This document shows, piece by piece, positions 23,398 through 31,497 of a DNA stretch of 31,497 nucleotides. Both the position numbers and the translations under genes were made by a program. The number at the start of each line of letters is the position of its first letter. The stretch's first letter is position 1. The notes under the pieces were generated by a model that was given only the letters and a program-made list of their open reading frames with translations, was not told the origin of the DNA and made no database searches. Source of the stretch: an uncultured Bacteroides sp. (GTDB lineage: Bacteria > Bacteroidota > Bacteroidia > Bacteroidales > Bacteroidaceae). The stretch covers positions 1-31,497 of the forward strand of contig CAJKXC010000027.1 of NCBI GenBank assembly GCA_905203765.1, given 5' to 3'.

Positions 23398-24336
23398 ATG
23401 AGCGAAAAAGCACCCTTTATGGTATTCTCCGGAACAAATTCGAGATACCTTGCAGAGAAAATCTGCGCTAGCCTTGATTGCCCTCTGGGAAAGATGAACA
23501 TCACCCATTTTGCAGATGGTGAGTTTGCAGTCTCTTATGAGGAATCTATCCGTGGCTCGCATGTATTCCTGGTTCAATCAACCTTCCCTAATTCTGACAA
23601 CTTGATGGAACTTCTGCTGATGGTTGATGCTGCAAAAAGAGCATCGGCTAAAAGCATTGTAGCCGTTATTCCTTACTTCGGTTGGGCACGTCAGGACAGA
23701 AAAGACAAGCCTCGTGTATCTATCGGTGCCAAACTGGTGGCCGACCTGCTTTCTGTTGCAGGCATTGACCGTCTGATAACGATGGATCTCCACGCAGACC
23801 AGATTCAAGGTTTCTTCGACATTCCGGTAGATCACTTGTATGCATCAGCTGTATTCCTTCCCTATATCGAATCTCTGAAGCTGAAAGACTTGGTTATCGC
23901 CACTCCGGACGTCGGTGGTTCCAAGCGTGCCAGTACATTCTCCAAGTATCTCGGTGTGCCCCTGGTGCTGTGCAACAAGACCCGCGAGAAAGCCAATGTG
24001 GTGGCAACCATGCAGATTATCGGTGATGTAAAAGATAAGAACGTTGTGTTGGTAGACGATATCGTAGATACAGCCGGTACCATTACCAAAGCTGCCAATA
24101 TCATGATAGAGGGCGGAGCAAAATCCGTTCGCGCCATTGCCAGCCACTGTGTGATGTCCGACCCTGCTTCTTTCCGCGTACAAGAGTCGGCACTGACCGA
24201 AATGGTCTTTACAGACAGCATCCCCTACTCCAAGAAATGCGCTAAGGTTAAACAATTGAGCATTGCCGATATGTTTGCCGAAACAATCCGGAGAGTGATG
24301 CATAATGAATCAATCAGTTCACAATACATTATATAA
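23398..24336 (+). CDS. prs: Ribose-phosphate pyrophosphokinase (PRPP synthetase)
   Basis: A 312-residue enzyme making PRPP from ribose-5-phosphate and ATP, the precursor for nucleotides, His, Trp and NAD. Class I signatures are all present: YFGWARQDRKDKPR (93-106), LHADQIQGFFDIPVDHL (131-147, with the metal-binding His) and the PRPP loop VLVDDIVDTAGTI (217-229). Length is normal. It stands alone on the plus strand with its own promoter and a strong terminator. It supplies the co-substrate for the phosphoribosyltransferase at 4828. Confidence 0.97.
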   Translation: MSEKAPFMVFSGTNSRYLAEKICASLDCPLGKMNITHFADGEFAVSYEESIRGSHVFLVQSTFPNSDNLMELLLMVDAAKRASAKSIVAVIPYFGWARQDRKDKPRVSIGAKLVADLLSVAGIDRLITMDLHADQIQGFFDIPVDHLYASAVFLPYIESLKLKDLVIATPDVGGSKRASTFSKYLGVPLVLCNKTREKANVVATMQIIGDVKDKNVVLVDDIVDTAGTITKAANIMIEGGAKSVRAIASHCVMSDPASFRVQESALTEMVFTDSIPYSKKCAKVKQLSIADMFAETIRRVMHNESISSQYII

Positions 24337-24382
24337 ATTGAGAATTGAAAATTGAAAATTAAAAAATAATAGAATAAAAAGT

Positions 24383-24420
24383 AAAGGCTGCGCAATGTTC
24401 ACTTGAACCGCGCAGCCTTT
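24383..24420. terminator. Bidirectional terminator between prs and the MORN gene
   Basis: AAAGGCTGCGC (24383-24393) pairs with GCGCAGCCTTT (24410-24420) around a 16-base loop. AT-rich flanks (about 24339-24375 and 24421-24452) are also imperfect inverted repeats, extending the stem. Confidence 0.85.
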
Positions 24421-24452
24421 CTATTTCTCAATTTTTAATTCTCAATTCTCAA

Positions 24453-25616
24453 TTAATTCACTTCCAGTCTCCCCATCTTATACGTTCCTTTTCGTATCAG
24501 CTTTCCGTTCTTATCCGTTTCCACAAAGGGGCCATGCTTTTTGCCCTGCTTGAAGAAACCTTCGTAACGATTGCCGTTCTTGTCTTCCTGAACGCCATTG
24601 CCTTCTTCCAGGCCATTCACAAAACCACCTTTGTATTTGGTTCCGTCTGTCAGAATCAAGATGCCTTGACCGTTGAACTTATTGTCTTTCCATTCGCCTT
24701 CGTAAGAATCACCAATGTTCCATTTATAGGTACCGTGCCCGTCACGTTGGTTATCTTTCCAGTCGCCTTCGTAGACGGCACCGTTTGCCCAGGTGAATGT
24801 GCCACGGCCTTCCTGCTTTCCGTCTTTGAAACCGCCTACATATTTGTTGCCGCTGGCATGGTAATAAATACCCTGGCCGGTGCGTTCGCCTTGTACATAA
24901 GAGCCTTCATAACGGTCGCCGGTATGGAAGAAGTAAATGCCTTTGCCATGTTGCACGTCATCTACCCAGTCGCCTACATATTTGTCGCCGTTGGCATACT
25001 CAAAAGTTCCCTTTCCGTCGCGGACATCGTTTTTCCATTGTCCGTCGTACTTGGAACCGTCATTCCAGGTCAATACGCCTTCGCCGTCTTTCTTGTCGTT
25101 CTTCCATGAACCGACATAGGTAGAGCCGTTTTTCCAGGTATAAGTGCCTTGCCCTTCGCGCTTGTCGTTCACCCAATCGCCTTCGTAGGTGTCGCCGTTA
25201 TAATAGTACATTGTACCTTTGCCCTGCTGGAAGTCCTGAAACCACATACCGTCGTAGCGGTTGTTGTTCATGAAATAATAGATACCCTTGCCATGCTGCT
25301 GGTCCTGGAACCACTGTCCCTCATACTTTTCACCGTCGGTGAACGTATAAGTACCGTATCCTTCACGCTTGCCTTTTATGTATTCACCCTCATAGATGTC
25401 TCCATTCTTAAAGACGGTCTTGCCTTTTCCGTTCGGTTTGCGTCCTTTCATTTCGCCGGTATATACGGCTCCGTCCTTAAAAGTATGAGTACCGATTTTG
25501 ATTTCTGAGGAGAATGTATTCTTTACCTTGTCAAAAAAGCCGCCTTTCTTTTCCTGAGCGGTAGCTCCACTTTGCCATAAAAAAGCCAGAATGAGTGCAG
25601 TATATAGATATTTCAT
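24453..25616 (-). CDS. Exported MORN-repeat protein, 14 repeats
   Basis: A 387-residue protein with a cleavable signal (MKYLYTALILAFLWQSGATA then Q). From about residue 45 to the end it is a run of 14 MORN motifs about 23 residues apart, each with a YxGxW/Y/F core and a GxG turn. MORN repeats fold as a long beta hairpin stack and bind lipids or proteins. No catalytic domain is attached. Many Bacteroidales encode such exported MORN proteins with unknown role. A TATCTTTG -7 box lies upstream. Confidence 0.9.
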   Translation of the reverse strand: MKYLYTALILAFLWQSGATAQEKKGGFFDKVKNTFSSEIKIGTHTFKDGAVYTGEMKGRKPNGKGKTVFKNGDIYEGEYIKGKREGYGTYTFTDGEKYEGQWFQDQQHGKGIYYFMNNNRYDGMWFQDFQQGKGTMYYYNGDTYEGDWVNDKREGQGTYTWKNGSTYVGSWKNDKKDGEGVLTWNDGSKYDGQWKNDVRDGKGTFEYANGDKYVGDWVDDVQHGKGIYFFHTGDRYEGSYVQGERTGQGIYYHASGNKYVGGFKDGKQEGRGTFTWANGAVYEGDWKDNQRDGHGTYKWNIGDSYEGEWKDNKFNGQGILILTDGTKYKGGFVNGLEEGNGVQEDKNGNRYEGFFKQGKKHGPFVETDKNGKLIRKGTYKMGRLEVN

Positions 25617-25697
25617 TGGGTTTTAATAGTTTACGATTTCAAATAAAAAGACGTTTCTTGTATGCAATTTGTTACACTCTGCTTAACATCTTATGCA

Positions 25698-25705
25698 CAA
25701 AGATA
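25698..25705 (-). promoter_or_regulatory. -7 box for the MORN gene
   Basis: On the minus strand this reads TATCTTTG, a perfect match to TAnnTTTG, 81 bases before the start codon. No clear -33 element is visible. It also shows that the MORN gene need not depend on the operon upstream. Confidence 0.45.
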
Positions 25706-25743
25706 CAATTTATCTGCTAATACTCTGTGGAACGTGACACTTT

Positions 25744-27033
25744 TTATGACATTTTTTTGCCGGACACGACTTCTTTTAATGTCTCTTTGCATAAATAACG
25801 TCCGGCAAGCTCACGGATTTCTTGCGGGGTAACGGTCTTTACCGCTTCCAATGCTTCTGCGAAGTACGTATTTTTCAGTCCGGAAGTCTGCACAAAAATC
25901 CAGGCATCTGCGGATGAGAATGCCGATTCATAGCTACGGCACATCTCTCCCAGCATATAGTTCTTCACCATAGACATTTCACCGGCAGAAACCAGATCAT
26001 TCTGAAGGCGGTCTATTTCGTGATACACTTCACGGATCAGAGGTTCTACAAATTCGTTGGCCGTCTCCGCACTGACTGCCATCACACCCTGTCCGGGATA
26101 GGACATGATACCTGCCGAAATGCCGTAAGTATATCCTTTCTCTTCGCGGATATTGGACATCAGACGGCTACCGAAGTAGCCACCGAAGAGGGTTACCAGC
26201 ACACGGACTTTCAGGAAGTCGGGATGGTTGCGGTCTAATGAAAGCATACCCATGCGCACTGCACTCTGCAATGCATCGGGATGTTCTATGAATATACTCT
26301 TTTCGGGGCGGGACACGGGAGTATAGGCAGTCTTTTCCGGCTTGCGGAAATCGGTGCCGAACGGTTCGCTTCCGAACAGGGCTTCTACCCGGTGCAGACA
26401 ACTGTCGCTCACCTTACCCGAAAGATAGATACTGCAATTATTGGAATGGTAGTGGCGCTGGTAGAACTCACGCAGCACAGAGGGATTGACGCGATGGTAA
26501 TCTTCTTCCTGTACCAACCGTCCGCAAGGATGCTCCTCGCCATAGAGCGATTTTACCAATCCGCGATGTGCCAGGAAATCGACTTTGGAAGAATTGACCT
26601 GAAATTGCTGGATATTGTTTTCGATAATGACACCTAACTCCTTTTCCGGGAACACGGGTTCCTTGATAATGGACTCCAGCACATCCAGTGTTTGGGGCAG
26701 ATATTTATTCAAGGAATAAAGGGTGGTATATGCATACTCCGATGCGCTGGACAGTTCCAGCCACGAACCGTAATAATCCAACTTCTCTGCTATCTCGGCT
26801 GCCGTATAGCGCAGGGTTCCTTCACGCAGCATCCGGTTGGTGAACAGCGCTTGCAGCGGTTGTGTCTGTTGCCAGCGTCCGCCTTCCATCAAGAGGTCGA
26901 TGCGTATCACTTCGCTTTCACCGGCATTAAGCACATTCACCGGAACTCCATTGGGCATTACGATACGTTCGGGCTTCTGTATGGCAAGCTGCTCCGGTTC
27001 CAGTATTTCAGGTTGATTATTTCGGTTTAACAT
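25744..27033 (-). CDS. M16-family peptidase-like protein lacking the zinc motif
   Basis: A 429-residue protein with the two-lobed M16 (insulinase) fold. The C-terminal lobe keeps the REEKGYTYGISAG segment typical of M16B proteins. In the N-terminal lobe the zinc motif HxxEH should lie at residues 63-67, but the sequence is LFTNR, so all three key residues are lost. The protein is thus probably a non-catalytic partner, like mitochondrial MPP-alpha. No signal peptide is visible. It is the last gene of a four-gene operon with PBP1A, folK-like and kdsB; its active partner is not in this window. Confidence 0.85.
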   Translation of the reverse strand: MLNRNNQPEILEPEQLAIQKPERIVMPNGVPVNVLNAGESEVIRIDLLMEGGRWQQTQPLQALFTNRMLREGTLRYTAAEIAEKLDYYGSWLELSSASEYAYTTLYSLNKYLPQTLDVLESIIKEPVFPEKELGVIIENNIQQFQVNSSKVDFLAHRGLVKSLYGEEHPCGRLVQEEDYHRVNPSVLREFYQRHYHSNNCSIYLSGKVSDSCLHRVEALFGSEPFGTDFRKPEKTAYTPVSRPEKSIFIEHPDALQSAVRMGMLSLDRNHPDFLKVRVLVTLFGGYFGSRLMSNIREEKGYTYGISAGIMSYPGQGVMAVSAETANEFVEPLIREVYHEIDRLQNDLVSAGEMSMVKNYMLGEMCRSYESAFSSADAWIFVQTSGLKNTYFAEALEAVKTVTPQEIRELAGRYLCKETLKEVVSGKKMS

Positions 27034-27059
27034 AGGTCTTGCGGTTACACACCTTTTAG

Positions 27060-27809
27060 TTACATACCTTTTAAAAATGCTTCCGCCCGTTCCAAATCCT
27101 GTGGTGTGTCAATGCCGATGGTTTCCACTTCGGTGATACCTGCCTTGATGGTATATCCGTTTTCCAGCCAGCGCAACTGCTCCAACGATTCTGCCAACTC
27201 CAGGGAAGACTGAGGAAGAGCCGTTATTTCTTTCAGCACTTCTACGCGATAGGCATACAGGCCGATATGTTTATAATAGGTATGATTCTCCAACCAGTCC
27301 GCTTTCTCCGCATTGCGCTGATAAGGAATAATGGAACGGCTGAAGTAAAGTGCGTTCATATTCTTGTTCAGAACCACTTTCGGGGAATTTACATTCTCCA
27401 ATGCTTCAAAACCATTGTCGGCGGTGAAGGGCTTCACCAAAGTGGCTATTTGGGTAGTGGGATCGTCAAAACAAGCCTTGACGGTTTGCAGTTGTGAGGG
27501 TTGGATAAATGGTTCGTCTCCCTGGATGTTCACGACGACATCGAACTGTCCGCCAATTTTGGTACACGCCTCGTAGCAGCGGTCGGTACCGCTTTTGTGG
27601 TTTACCGAAGTCATCACGACTTTACCCCCGAATGCCTTTACCGCAGCTTCAATGCGTTCGTCGTCCGTGGCTACATAGGCATCGTCCAGGACGCCTGCCA
27701 CTTGTTCGTACACCCGTTGTATCACAGTCTTTCCGCCCAGCATAGCCAATGGTTTGGCAGGAAAACGCGTAGATGCGTAACGGGCGGGTATGATTCCTAA
27801 GAATTTCAT
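27060..27809 (-). CDS. kdsB: 3-deoxy-manno-octulosonate cytidylyltransferase
   Basis: A 249-residue enzyme that activates Kdo with CTP to form CMP-Kdo, needed for the lipopolysaccharide inner core. Signatures include IIPARYASTRFPAKPLAMLG (residues 6-25, nucleotide binding), KSGTDRCYEA (about 72-81) and VNIQGDEPFI (about 93-102). Length is normal. It lies 26 bases ahead of the M16-like gene and 28 bases after the folK-like gene on the same strand, so it is probably co-transcribed with PBP1A. Cytoplasmic. Confidence 0.96.
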   Translation of the reverse strand: MKFLGIIPARYASTRFPAKPLAMLGGKTVIQRVYEQVAGVLDDAYVATDDERIEAAVKAFGGKVVMTSVNHKSGTDRCYEACTKIGGQFDVVVNIQGDEPFIQPSQLQTVKACFDDPTTQIATLVKPFTADNGFEALENVNSPKVVLNKNMNALYFSRSIIPYQRNAEKADWLENHTYYKHIGLYAYRVEVLKEITALPQSSLELAESLEQLRWLENGYTIKAGITEVETIGIDTPQDLERAEAFLKGM

Positions 27810-27837
27810 TTCTATAATTACAATTTACTAATTTCAA

Positions 27838-28212
27838 TTACGGTTGCTGTTCCAGTTCTTTCAAACCGCGAAGAATATAATCGCGCTTCAAATCTTCCGG
27901 TTTATAAACGACGGCATCGCAGGACAGCAAATCAATATCCAGCCGGACAATCTCCTGCTTCTTCTCTTCCGGCGTTCTTCCGGCTTCCCGTTCGATAGCT
28001 TTCAGCCGGGAAGTTATTTCTCCTGCCTGGTCATCGGAAGCAAAACGCGCCACCTGATTGGAGAACAGGTTCGGGCGGTGAAAGAACAGAGGTTTTGTCT
28101 CCTCTTCCTTCGAGAAACATATTCCGGGAAAAAGCTCGGACAAGCGTCTGCGAGCCAATGCCAGATTGTCTTTTCGACGTTCGTTACTGCCGATACTGAT
28201 TGTATAAATCAT
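27838..28212 (-). CDS. folK: HPPK-like pyrophosphokinase (short FolK)
   Basis: A 124-residue protein resembling 6-hydroxymethyl-dihydropterin pyrophosphokinase, a folate-pathway enzyme. It shows TISIGSNERRKDNL at the N-terminus (pterin side), an IEREAGRTPEEKK segment (73-85) and RLDIDLL with the two metal-binding Asp, D92 and D94. Typical FolK is about 160 residues, so loops between about residues 35 and 70 are shortened. The classical N-terminal L-GSN-G pattern is partly kept. It starts 4 bases after the PBP1A stop. It may be a reduced FolK or a paralogue with changed substrate. Confidence 0.75.
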   Translation of the reverse strand: MIYTISIGSNERRKDNLALARRRLSELFPGICFSKEEETKPLFFHRPNLFSNQVARFASDDQAGEITSRLKAIEREAGRTPEEKKQEIVRLDIDLLSCDAVVYKPEDLKRDYILRGLKELEQQP

Positions 28213-28216
28213 TCCC

Positions 28217-30541
28217 TTAGTTAAACAGTTCGTCCAATCCTTCTATCGGTTCTTCGGAACGAGTATCTCCTTCGAGGTCATCACTACACGGATCGTAGCC
28301 GTCGGGCAACTGGAAGGTTTCATTCTCATCATATCCCAAAGTCTTGTCACCAAACACTTTCACCATATATTTCGCCCAAATAGGCAATGCCATAGAAGCA
28401 CCTTGTCCATGCAGCATTGTATCGAAGTGGATGTCGCGATCCTCGCCACCTACCCAGCAGCCGGATACCAGCGACGGGGTGAAGCCCATAAACCAGCCAT
28501 CGGCATTATAATTCGTAGTTCCGGTCTTACCGCCCATATCGGCTTTCACACCCAGGCGACGTACACGTCCGCCGGTACCTTCATTGATAACGGCACGCAG
28601 CATAACCAGCATCTTATAGGCGCTGGACACACTGATGACTTCCTGCATTTCCGGCGAGAAGGTTGCCAGCACATTGCCGTCGTTGTCTTCGATGCGCGTC
28701 ACAAACAGCGGAGAAACCCTGAGTCCCTTATTGGCAAATGCGGTATAGGCGCTTACCATTTCGCCGACCGATATCTCGCAAGGTCCCAAACAAAGTGCGA
28801 TGGAAGGTACGATTTCACGATTGCGGACACCGAACGTATGAATCAGGCGTTTCAGATTATAAGGATTGAGTTTGCCCATCAGATGACCTGTAATCCAGTT
28901 GTCCGAGTTAGCCAGTCCCCACTTCACAGTCACCATTTCTCCATAGCGCTTGTTATTGGCATTACGGGGTGACCAGGGTGTGCCGTTTTCATCAAACCCG
29001 TGATATTCTACATGGCGTATCTGGTCGCAGGGCGAGATTCCGTTCTCCATTGCCAACGAGTAGACGAAGGGTTTCATGGTAGAACCGATCTGGCGGCGTC
29101 CTACCATTGCCATGTCATACTGGAAATAATGATAGTTCGGTCCGCCTACATAAGCCTTCACATAGCCGTTGTGCGGATCCATGGACATGAAGCCTGCACG
29201 CAGGAAGAATTTATAATAGCGGATGGAATCCATCGGAGTCATGATGGTGTCCTTTTCCCCTTCCCAACTGAATACGGACATTTCTTCCGGCGTATCAAAA
29301 GCCTTCTTTATCTCGGCTTCGGACGCGCCGTTCTTTTTCATGATGCGGTAACGGTCGGACAATCTCATGGCACGTCCCAGAATCTCGTCCACCTGTTCCT
29401 GTGTCAACCGGAAAGTATACGGGGCTTTCTTGGCGCCCTTCTTTTCCTTGAAGAAGTAACCTTGCAGTTCTTTCAGATGTTCGGTCACCGCCTCTTCGGC
29501 ATACTTCTGCATGCGCGAGTCTATGGTGGTATAGATTTTCAATCCGTCGGTGTACAGGTTGTATTTGGTACCGTCCTTCTTGGTGTTCTTTTCGCACCAG
29601 CCAAACAGCGGGTTATTCTCCCAGTCGAGCGAGTCTTCGTAGTATTTCTGCATTTGCCAGCCGCGGTAATCCGCCTTGTCGGGCTTCTTGGCGGTGAGCA
29701 CGCCGCGCAGGTATTCGCGGAAGTAGGTCGCCAATCCTTCTTTATGGTCTACGCGGTTGTAAATCAGTTTCAGTGGCAGTGCTTGCAGGGAGTCGCATTC
29801 CGCTTCCGTGATGTATCCGGCTTTGCGCATCTGGTCCAGCACCACATTGCGGCGTCCGCGGGAACGCTCGTTAAAGCGTACCGGATTGTAGAGCGACGGA
29901 TTCTTGCACATACCTATCAAGGTGGCTGCTTCTTCTATCTTCAAATCCTTGGGCTCGCAACCGAAGTAAGTGAAAGCGGCTGTCTTTATACCCACTGCAT
30001 TGTTCAGGAAATCGAATTTATTGAGGTACATCGTGAGGATCTCCTCTTTGGTATAGTAGCGTTCCAGTTTCACGGCAATCACCCACTCTATGGGCTTCTG
30101 GAACAGACGTTCCATTATATTGTCGGCACTGGGCGAATAAAGCTGCTTGGAAAGCTGCTGGGTAATGGTGCTGCCGCCACCGGCATTCTTCTGCATGAAA
30201 ACGCCGCGCTTTACTACCGCACGGGTCAAGGCGATGGCATCGATGCCCGAATGTTCGGCAAAACGCACGTCTTCCGTAGCAATCAGAGCGTTGATAACAT
30301 AGGGGGATAAATCGTTGTAGCCAACAAAGACACGGTTCTCCTTACTATAAGAGTAAGTACCGAGCACTTTTCCGTCATCAGAAAACACTTCTGTGGCAAA
30401 CTTATAATTCGGGTTTTCCAGGTCTTCTACCGGCGGCATATAGCCTATCCAGCCTTTCGCAATAGAGAAGAATATAAAGACACACACCAGCGCAATCAGT
30501 GCGATTAAAATCCATAGGATTTTGACGACTTTCTTTATCAT
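28217..30541 (-). CDS. mrcA: Penicillin-binding protein 1A (bifunctional)
   Basis: A 774-residue class A PBP that polymerises and cross-links peptidoglycan. A membrane anchor (about 7-29) precedes the GT51 glycosyltransferase domain, with catalytic E90 in TEDVRFAEHSG and GGGSTITQQLSKQLYS (121-136). The transpeptidase domain has all three motifs: S487-TMK490, S546-DN548 and K672-TGT675. The C-terminus is a short acidic tail. It is the first gene of a four-gene minus-strand operon and has a perfect -7 box with phased A-tracts upstream. Confidence 0.96.
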   Translation of the reverse strand: MIKKVVKILWILIALIALVCVFIFFSIAKGWIGYMPPVEDLENPNYKFATEVFSDDGKVLGTYSYSKENRVFVGYNDLSPYVINALIATEDVRFAEHSGIDAIALTRAVVKRGVFMQKNAGGGSTITQQLSKQLYSPSADNIMERLFQKPIEWVIAVKLERYYTKEEILTMYLNKFDFLNNAVGIKTAAFTYFGCEPKDLKIEEAATLIGMCKNPSLYNPVRFNERSRGRRNVVLDQMRKAGYITEAECDSLQALPLKLIYNRVDHKEGLATYFREYLRGVLTAKKPDKADYRGWQMQKYYEDSLDWENNPLFGWCEKNTKKDGTKYNLYTDGLKIYTTIDSRMQKYAEEAVTEHLKELQGYFFKEKKGAKKAPYTFRLTQEQVDEILGRAMRLSDRYRIMKKNGASEAEIKKAFDTPEEMSVFSWEGEKDTIMTPMDSIRYYKFFLRAGFMSMDPHNGYVKAYVGGPNYHYFQYDMAMVGRRQIGSTMKPFVYSLAMENGISPCDQIRHVEYHGFDENGTPWSPRNANNKRYGEMVTVKWGLANSDNWITGHLMGKLNPYNLKRLIHTFGVRNREIVPSIALCLGPCEISVGEMVSAYTAFANKGLRVSPLFVTRIEDNDGNVLATFSPEMQEVISVSSAYKMLVMLRAVINEGTGGRVRRLGVKADMGGKTGTTNYNADGWFMGFTPSLVSGCWVGGEDRDIHFDTMLHGQGASMALPIWAKYMVKVFGDKTLGYDENETFQLPDGYDPCSDDLEGDTRSEEPIEGLDELFN

Positions 30542-30576
30542 GTTTGGTTCCTAAAAATCAAATTTTAATAATAGGG

Positions 30577-30584
30577 CAAAGGTA
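30577..30584 (-). promoter_or_regulatory. -7 box of the PBP1A operon
   Basis: On the minus strand this reads TACCTTTG, a perfect TAnnTTTG, 36 bases before the start codon. No good -33 TTTG is found; the phased A-tract region starts about where it would be. Confidence 0.6.
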
Positions 30585-30604
30585 CATAAATATATTGGAT
30601 GCGT

Positions 30605-30790
30605 TGCATTTTTCTCCTTCATTTTTGCATAAAAAAGCATGTTTTGAGAGTGAGTTTTCGAGCGTTTTTGATCGTTTTTTGAACGATTTTTCGAAGAAAA
30701 AACGTATTTTTTGAGTGTTTTTTCATCAAAAAAGCGTGTTTTTTGTGCGTTTTTCGAGTGTTTTTTGCAAAAAAATGAGCATTTTTTGTT
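30605..30790. other. Phased A/T-tract region, predicted curved DNA
   Basis: Seventeen runs of four to seven A or T follow each other with centres about 10.8 bp apart (from 30611 to 30784), close to one turn of the helix. Such phasing gives strong intrinsic bending. It lies directly upstream of the -7 box of the PBP1A operon. A minus-strand frame here (30551-30811) is Lys-rich low-complexity sequence and is not called as a gene. Confidence 0.7.
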
Positions 30791-30938
30791 GTTTCTAAAA
30801 TCATAAACCATTAATTACAAGCAGTATAACTGAAAATAGATAGAAAAAACACACCTATATATTATTATATATAATAACAACATCATCAACAACAGAAGAA
30901 AAGAAAGAAGCAGTAGGAGAAGAAAAAGAAAAAACACA

Positions 30939-31096
30939 GTCCGGCAAATGCCACACCTTAGCGAAACAAATGCCGCACTTCATCGTCCGGAATGCCACAC
31001 TTCAGTGGTGGAAATGCCACACTTGATTGCCCGTGAAGTGTGGCATTTGTTTCGCTAAGGTGTGGCATTCCGGACAACGAAGTGTGGCGTTTCAGA
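30939..31096. repeat. 22-bp repeats in head-to-head arrays forming a large hairpin
   Basis: The word AATGCCACACTT (with small changes) starts at 30947, 30969, 30991 and 31013, exactly 22 bp apart. Its reverse complement follows at the same period (anchored at 31044, 31066, 31088). The outer part 30939-30980 is inverted at 31036-31075 with about three differences over 40 bases. It lies about 100 bases before pyrB. The stretch 30812-30938 is AT- and then purine-rich, with nothing else recognised. Confidence 0.8.
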
Positions 31097-31196
31097 AACC
31101 GGCTATTTTTCTTGCAAAAAGTTCCCCTCAGATTTCCATAGCCCATAGATTTTCCGTAACTTTACACTCTCGAAAAGTAAAAATGAATTCAACGAT

Positions 31197-31497
31197 ATGG
31201 AAAACAGAAGTTTAGTCACCATTGCCGAACATAGCCGGGAGAAAATCCTCTATATGCTCGAAATGGCCAAAGAGTTTGAAGCACATCCCAACCGGCACAT
31301 CTTGGACGGGAAAGTAGTAGCCACCCTATTTTTCGAGCCTTCCACCCGTACCCGCCTCAGTTTTGAAACAGCAGCCAACCGCCTCGGAGCACGTGTCATC
31401 GGTTTTTCCGATCCCAAAGCCACCAGCTCTTCCAAAGGCGAAACGCTGAAAGACACCATCAAGATGGTGAGCAACTATGCCGACATCATCGTGATGC
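31197..31497 (+). CDS. pyrB: Aspartate carbamoyltransferase catalytic subunit, N-terminal part
   Basis: The first 100 residues of the enzyme that joins carbamoyl phosphate and aspartate in pyrimidine synthesis; the gene runs off the right edge. FFEPSTRTRLSFE (residues 45-57) is the carbamoyl-phosphate-binding loop, and SSSKGETLKDT (about 77-87) supplies the loop whose Ser and Lys reach into the neighbouring active site. The start at 31197 is chosen because an ATG at 31183 stops quickly in another frame. A weak -7-like TAACTTTA lies at 31157-31164. Confidence 0.95.
   Translation, partial: MENRSLVTIAEHSREKILYMLEMAKEFEAHPNRHILDGKVVATLFFEPSTRTRLSFETAANRLGARVIGFSDPKATSSSKGETLKDTIKMVSNYADIIVM

Noticed and set aside
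29000..30310. Long plus-strand frame of 436 residues
   Set aside because: It is antisense to PBP1A, which has all catalytic motifs; the product resembles no protein.
30551..30811. An 86-residue minus-strand gene
   Set aside because: The product is Lys/Ser/Asn-rich low-complexity sequence produced by the phased A/T tracts; it overlaps the PBP1A promoter and has no family match I recognise.
30939..31096. CRISPR array
   Set aside because: The 22-bp unit is too short, there are no unique spacers, and orientation flips in the middle.

Overview
The window looks like chromosomal DNA from a member of the Bacteroidales, most likely the genus Bacteroides. Many genes are preceded by the Bacteroides -7 box TAnnTTTG, sometimes with a TTTG or TTG at -33. 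The gene content also fits: AbgT transporter, eukaryotic-type branching enzyme, SmpA/DUF4476 lipoprotein, MORN protein, giant DUF5112/DUF5113-like sensor kinase, and pyrB at the right edge. I cannot name the species.

Layout. 1-212: tail of a peptidoglycan amidase. 213-717: non-coding, with a 32-bp tandem array and nested palindromes. 718-2214: an AT-richer island with two toxin-antitoxin modules, MNT/HEPN then VapBC, each led by the same 36-bp sequence. 2291-2953: a lipoprotein on the minus strand. 3114-7766: a five-gene plus-strand cassette with a cytoplasmic 2[4Fe-4S] DUF362 protein, an ECF-type substrate-binding membrane protein, a small phosphoribosyltransferase, a Tat-exported DUF362 protein and a NapH-NapG-like polyferredoxin fusion. 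I think this is the best candidate for an undescribed system. 7781-7956: a MITE-like inverted repeat. 8093-14488: patatin lipase, GH13 amylase, small hypothetical, DUF2461, YhcH-like protein and glycogen branching enzyme. 14564-16723: TPR protein, tRNA-Arg(TCT), 56-residue protein and rpiA. 16730-23273 (minus): AbgT transporter, response regulator and a 1447-residue double sensor kinase. 23398-24336: prs. 24453-30541 (minus): MORN protein, then M16-like protein, kdsB, folK-like gene and penicillin-binding protein 1A. 30542-31196: non-coding, with phased A-tracts and a 22-bp repeat hairpin. 31197 to the end: start of pyrB.

How the parts work together. The 3114-7766 cassette could pass electrons across the inner membrane to an exported DUF362 protein while taking up and ribosylating a small base-like compound; this is inference. 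The kinase, response regulator and AbgT genes are nearly contiguous and probably co-transcribed. PBP1A, folK-like, kdsB and M16-like genes form a second tight operon with an envelope theme. The intergenic regions are rich in repeats: a 32-bp array, two arrays with an exact 22-bp period, and A/T tracts spaced by about one helical turn.
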